This document shows positions 60,786 through 64,000 of a stretch of 64,000 nucleotides of DNA, in pieces (position 1 is the first letter of the stretch; each line of letters starts with the position of its first letter). The translations under genes and the position numbers were made by a program. The notes below the pieces were generated by a model that was not told the DNA's origin, ran no database searches, and saw only the letters and a list, made by a program, of their open reading frames with translations. Source of the stretch: Engelhardtia mirabilis (GTDB lineage Bacteria; Planctomycetota; UBA1135; GCA-002686595); assembly GCA_007751255.1 (NCBI GenBank), contig CP036296.1, forward strand, positions 5,952,001 through 6,016,000, in the 5' to 3' direction.

Positions 60786-61597
60786 GAGCGCACCTCACGG
60801 GTTTCGATCGGCGCCGTTGGATGGCCTCGAAGCGACGCGTTGATCGTCATGGTCTGGAATCTAGCGTCCTGGATCAGCGGCTCGACGGAAACGGACACGC
60901 GCACCTCGAGGACTCGGGTCGCACCGTCGTCGGCACTGGCACTCCAAGCGACCCTGAGGCCCCCGTCCAGGTCCGAAGTCGATCGGGGGTCGAACCAGGA
61001 GGCGTGCGGGCGCTGCAGTCCGAAATCGCTTTCGAGGCCCTCGAGCACGATCAGCTCAGGCGCGATCGTCGCACTGCCGCCTCCTCCGGTCGTGGGTCGC
61101 AGCGCGATCGAGCTGACCGCCCCCACCGCTATCGCGCCGTCGATTCGCTTCCACCCGACACCGAAGGTCGCCGTGCGCGCGACTCTCACGTTCGGCCTCG
61201 ATTCCATCCGGCCGTAGCCAGAATCGACGACGATCTGACCGTCGCCTACACGCCCCTCGTAGACGCCGTTGGAACCACGGGCACCATCGACTTCGACCGA
61301 CCGAAAGTCGAGCCCTGCGAACGGAAGGACCTGCCATCGTCCACCGTCGACGCGCCAGGACCACTCCGCGACCAGGTCGGCGGGAGGCTCCTCGGGGTAC
61401 TCGATGAAGTCGCAGTCGCTGAGTTCCAGGCCCTCGTGGCTGCGACCGATCGAAGCCACTAGCTCAGCGGGAGCTGGCCCACCCTCGAAGCGCGCAGGTT
61501 GCCGCCCCAGGATCGGACCGACCGTCGCCAAGACGCCGGCGGCGACGACGATCAGGACCAACAGGAGTCGAGCGCGACGGAACTGCTGCGAGGCCAT
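60782..61597 (-). CDS. Membrane-anchored WxWR-family protein 3
   Basis: A 271-aa protein with an N-terminal basic stretch (FRRAR), a hydrophobic helix (residues 11-31) and the motif at W79, W81, R82, W88, F93 (EWSWRVDGGRWQVLPFAG). The last third contains a VLEVRVSVSVEPLI strand shared with the other members. ATG 61597 was chosen because the longer open frame before it has no hydrophobic or motif content. The 140 nt between it and paralogue 4 hold no feature that I can name. Confidence 0.75.
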   Translation of the reverse strand: MASQQFRRARLLLVLIVVAAGVLATVGPILGRQPARFEGGPAPAELVASIGRSHEGLELSDCDFIEYPEEPPADLVAEWSWRVDGGRWQVLPFAGLDFRSVEVDGARGSNGVYEGRVGDGQIVVDSGYGRMESRPNVRVARTATFGVGWKRIDGAIAVGAVSSIALRPTTGGGGSATIAPELIVLEGLESDFGLQRPHASWFDPRSTSDLDGGLRVAWSASADDGATRVLEVRVSVSVEPLIQDARFQTMTINASLRGHPTAPIETREVRS

Positions 61598-61737
61598 GGG
61601 CCAGATGCTACCCCGCATCTGTCGGGAGCGTGGCTGCCACGGGAACGGGCCCGCCGGTGGCGCGGTGCGGCTCGGGGCAGCGGATCGCTCGCTCCTTGGA
61701 GGCCGACCTCCCCCGCCGCACGGCCGCACGGCGGTGG

Positions 61738-62493
61738 TCAGCGACCCGTCGCGGCGCCGGATCGGCTCCCCGGCGGCGGGGGGACGTCGACCAAGGGGTT
61801 CCACGGACCCGCGCTGACCTCGACGAGCACCTCCAGTGCAGGGGTCGGCGGGTCAGCCTCGGTCGAGACCCACTGCGCGATACACCAGCCCTCGAGGGTG
61901 CTTCCAATGCGAGCACTGTGCGCGCTTGCGTCCAGCCAATGGCCCTTCGGACGCGCGCCGAGTGCCTCGATCTCGATCGTCGCCAAGGCGCTTCGGATCG
62001 GGCCCAGCACCGAGCCGCCCTCGTGGAGCTTGGCCCGGAAGGCCATCGGCATGAGCGTGCGCTCGCCGGCGAGCTCACTGAGCGCTATCGCGAACCAAAC
62101 GATCTGCGAGTCGGGCTCGACTCCGCTCAGGGCTTGGATCGTCGCCGCGCGGACGCCGTCGACCGGAGCTAACTCGCCGCGGTGTGCGTCGGCGAATTCG
62201 ATCGGCTGCCACGCGCCGCCCCCCGTGCGCCAGGACCAGCGCACCCCCAGGGGAGTCGAGTGGTCCGCGTCCGCCGCGACGCGCAGCGGCATCAGGTAGC
62301 CGTGACTGCCCAGCAGACGCTGCGGCCAGGAGCTCCCCTCCGACCGGTCTCCGAGCTCAATCTGAACCTCCCAGCCGCCGAAGCTCGCCAACAGGGCGAC
62401 CAGGCCCACCGGAACGCCGACGCCGGCGAGGGCACCGGTGAGGACCAGGCAGAACCGGGCCCAGCCGAGGCGATGCGCCCGACCGGAGCTCAC
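61738..62493 (-). CDS. Membrane-anchored WxWR-family protein 4
   Basis: A 251-aa member, the most diverged of the four: two close hydrophobic segments at the N-terminus (about residues 11-38), then the motif at W86, W88, R89, W95, F100 ([18 protein letters not shown]). A LEVLVEVS strand near the C-terminus matches the relatives. A Pro/Gly-rich tail (VPPPPGS) ends it. The GTG start overlaps the stop of the upstream oxidoreductase fusion gene (GTGA at 62490-62493), so the operon probably begins beyond the window. Confidence 0.75.
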   Translation of the reverse strand: MSSGRAHRLGWARFCLVLTGALAGVGVPVGLVALLASFGGWEVQIELGDRSEGSSWPQRLLGSHGYLMPLRVAADADHSTPLGVRWSWRTGGGAWQPIEFADAHRGELAPVDGVRAATIQALSGVEPDSQIVWFAIALSELAGERTLMPMAFRAKLHEGGSVLGPIRSALATIEIEALGARPKGHWLDASAHSARIGSTLEGWCIAQWVSTEADPPTPALEVLVEVSAGPWNPLVDVPPPPGSRSGAATGR

Positions 62494-64000
62494 GACTGGC
62501 GCAGCTCCCGCGGCACGGCCGGCAGGTACTGCTTGGGCCAGGCGTGCCCCGTGTGCTCGTACTCGAGCGCGGCGCGGTGCGTCAGGTAGGCGTCGTTCAG
62601 GTGCGGGCGCGCCATGGCGATCAGGTCCGCTCTGCCGGCGGCGAGGATCGTGTTGGCTTGGTCGGCGCCTTGGATCGCGCCCACGGCCATGACCTTCAGG
62701 CCGGTCTCGTGGCGGATGCGTTCGGCGAAGGGCACCTGGTACATGCGGCCGTAGACCGGCACCGACTCGGGGGTGTTGCCGGCGGTGGAGACGTCGACCA
62801 CGTCGCAGCCGTGCTCGCCCAGCCAACGGGCCAGGCGCACGCTCTCCTCGGCGGTGATGCCCGCGCCTTCGGTCTCTTCGAGCCAATCGGTGGCCGAGAT
62901 CCGCACCGAGATCGGCTTGGCCGCCGGCCACACGGCGCGCACGGCATCCAGCACCTCGAGCGGGAAGCGGGCACGGTTCTCGAGGCTGCCGCCGTACTCG
63001 TCCGTGCGGTGGTTGGAGGCCGGCGACAGGAAGCTCGACAAGAGGTAGCCGTGGGCAATGTGCAGCTCGATCAGGTCGAAGCCGGCCCGCTCGGCGCGCT
63101 CGGCGCCTTGCACGAAGGCGTCGCGCACCGCGTCCATGTCGGCGCGGGTCATCTCGCGCGGCGTGTGCCAGCCGGTGCCGAAGGGCAGGGCCGAGGGGGC
63201 GATCGTCTCCCAGGCCGTGGCGTCCGTGAGCGGCGCGTCGCCCTCCCAGGGCAGCGAACACGAAGCTTTGCGGCCGGCGTGGGCGAGCTGCATGCCGATC
63301 GCCGAGGCGGAGTTGCCGTGCACGAAGTCGACCACGCGCTTCCAGGCCGCCTCCTGCTCGTCGGTGTAGATCCCGGCGCAGCCCGAGGTGATGCGTCCCT
63401 GGGCCGTGACGTCGGTCATCTCGGTGATCACCAGGCCCGCGCCGCCCACCGCGCGGCTGCCCAGGTGCACCAGGTGCCATTCGCCGGGGACCCCGTCCAC
63501 GGCCGAGTACTGGCACATGGGCGAGACGACGATGCGGTTGGCGAGCTCCAGCTCGCGCAGCTTCAGGGGCGTGAAGATCGGCACCGGCGCGCGCCCGTCG
63601 GCCTCCCGCGGCGCGCCCTGTGTGCGGGCGAACCACTCCGTCACGCGCTCGACCAGGGCCGGGTCGCGCAGGGCCAGGTTGTCGTAGGTGATGCGCTTGG
63701 AGCGCGTCATCAGGTTGAAGGTGAACTGCAGCGGATCCTGCCGCACGTAGCGCCCGGCGTTCTCGAACCACTCGAGCGACGTCTGGGCTGCCTTCTGCAG
63801 CTTGAGCGTGTCGACGTAGCGGTCCTGCTGGTAGGCCTCCAGCACCGCTTCGACGCCCTCGCTCACGTGGGCGTCGAGCGCGTCCGCCAGGGCGATGGCG
63901 TCCTCCATCGCGAGCTTGGTGCCCGAGCCGATGGAGAAGTGCGCCGAGTGCGCCGCATCACCCAGCAGCACCACCTTGCCGTCGTGCCAGTGGCGGTTGA
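62490..64000 (-). CDS. Salicylyl-CoA 5-hydroxylase/NADH:flavin oxidoreductase fusion, 5' truncated by the window
   Basis: The C-terminal 500 or so residues of a two-enzyme fusion running off the window edge. The first part is the end of a flavoprotein monooxygenase ([25 protein letters not shown], then [24 protein letters not shown]), typical of salicylyl-CoA 5-hydroxylase. From about residue 130 of the visible part comes an old-yellow-enzyme domain: [37 protein letters not shown], the catalytic-type pair in [16 protein letters not shown], and RPHLNDAYL. Together they act in aerobic CoA-linked breakdown of salicylate-like aromatics. The paralogous WxWR genes follow with a GTGA overlap. Confidence 0.9.
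   Translation of the reverse strand, partial: NRHWHDGKVVLLGDAAHSAHFSIGSGTKLAMEDAIALADALDAHVSEGVEAVLEAYQQDRYVDTLKLQKAAQTSLEWFENAGRYVRQDPLQFTFNLMTRSKRITYDNLALRDPALVERVTEWFARTQGAPREADGRAPVPIFTPLKLRELELANRIVVSPMCQYSAVDGVPGEWHLVHLGSRAVGGAGLVITEMTDVTAQGRITSGCAGIYTDEQEAAWKRVVDFVHGNSASAIGMQLAHAGRKASCSLPWEGDAPLTDATAWETIAPSALPFGTGWHTPREMTRADMDAVRDAFVQGAERAERAGFDLIELHIAHGYLLSSFLSPASNHRTDEYGGSLENRARFPLEVLDAVRAVWPAAKPISVRISATDWLEETEGAGITAEESVRLARWLGEHGCDVVDVSTAGNTPESVPVYGRMYQVPFAERIRHETGLKVMAVGAIQGADQANTILAAGRADLIAMARPHLNDAYLTHRAALEYEHTGHAWPKQYLPAVPRELRQS

Overview
The window is high-GC, gene-dense bacterial chromosome (roughly 70% G+C by eye). GTG starts, 1-4 nt gene overlaps and short co-directional runs are common. 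I see no rRNA, tRNA, CRISPR array or transposase gene. Signal peptides, lipoprotein signals and a probable outer-membrane beta-barrel point to a diderm. Secreted cupredoxins with a planctomycete-like C-terminal module (ending GLTNGxELVxG) suggest Planctomycetota; that placement is inference from protein style only.

Layout. 1-9.3 kb: beta-barrel protein, two paralogous secreted blue-copper proteins, a glycosyltransferase, a Tat-type aminotransferase, and a tandem pair of secreted paralogues, the second frameshifted. 9.3-19 kb (mostly minus strand): Ada-like O6-methylguanine-DNA methyltransferase, acylphosphatase, YihY/BrkB membrane protein, a secreted HELMH metallopeptidase, an AlgX/MBOAT acetylation pair joined to miaE, a cobalamin adenosyltransferase, and a MarR/NTF2-like pair. 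19-25 kb: an MBL hydrolase, a 1038-aa subtilisin with three tandem C-terminal modules, and a TetR/SDR pair with a clear operator. 25.1-30 kb: a TrmJ-like methyltransferase next to a lower-GC three-gene operon (KGGLGRT-type NTPase with TPRs plus two unrecognised proteins), then a CPBP protease. 30-38.5 kb: a degenerate sulfatase-like lipoprotein, threonine dehydratase, PhoB/PhoR, Dus, SpeA and SlyD. 38.8-49 kb: YhhQ, HIT-EF-P-SUMF1 operon, MutM, VOC protein, cardiolipin synthase, POT transporter. 49-55.4 kb: a lipid-modification cluster (DUF2878, CFA synthase, DUF1365, flavin amine oxidase, desaturase, second CFA-like methyltransferase). 55.9-64 kb: Rieske protein, phosphodiesterase, M24 peptidase, four tandem paralogues of a small membrane-anchored family, and the end of a salicylyl-CoA 5-hydroxylase/oxidoreductase fusion.

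Two things stand out. First, a dispersed set of very long hairpins (up to 69-bp perfect arms with a 3-nt loop) shares conserved outer units containing GTACGGTG but has locus-specific, still palindromic, centres. Together with a second family (GTCCTGGATCAGAAATTCGG), such elements occupy five of the eight convergent gene junctions and several supply the stop codon of the adjacent gene. Second, the KGGLGRT/TPR operon has the architecture of an NTPase-regulated conflict or signalling system with two partners I cannot assign.
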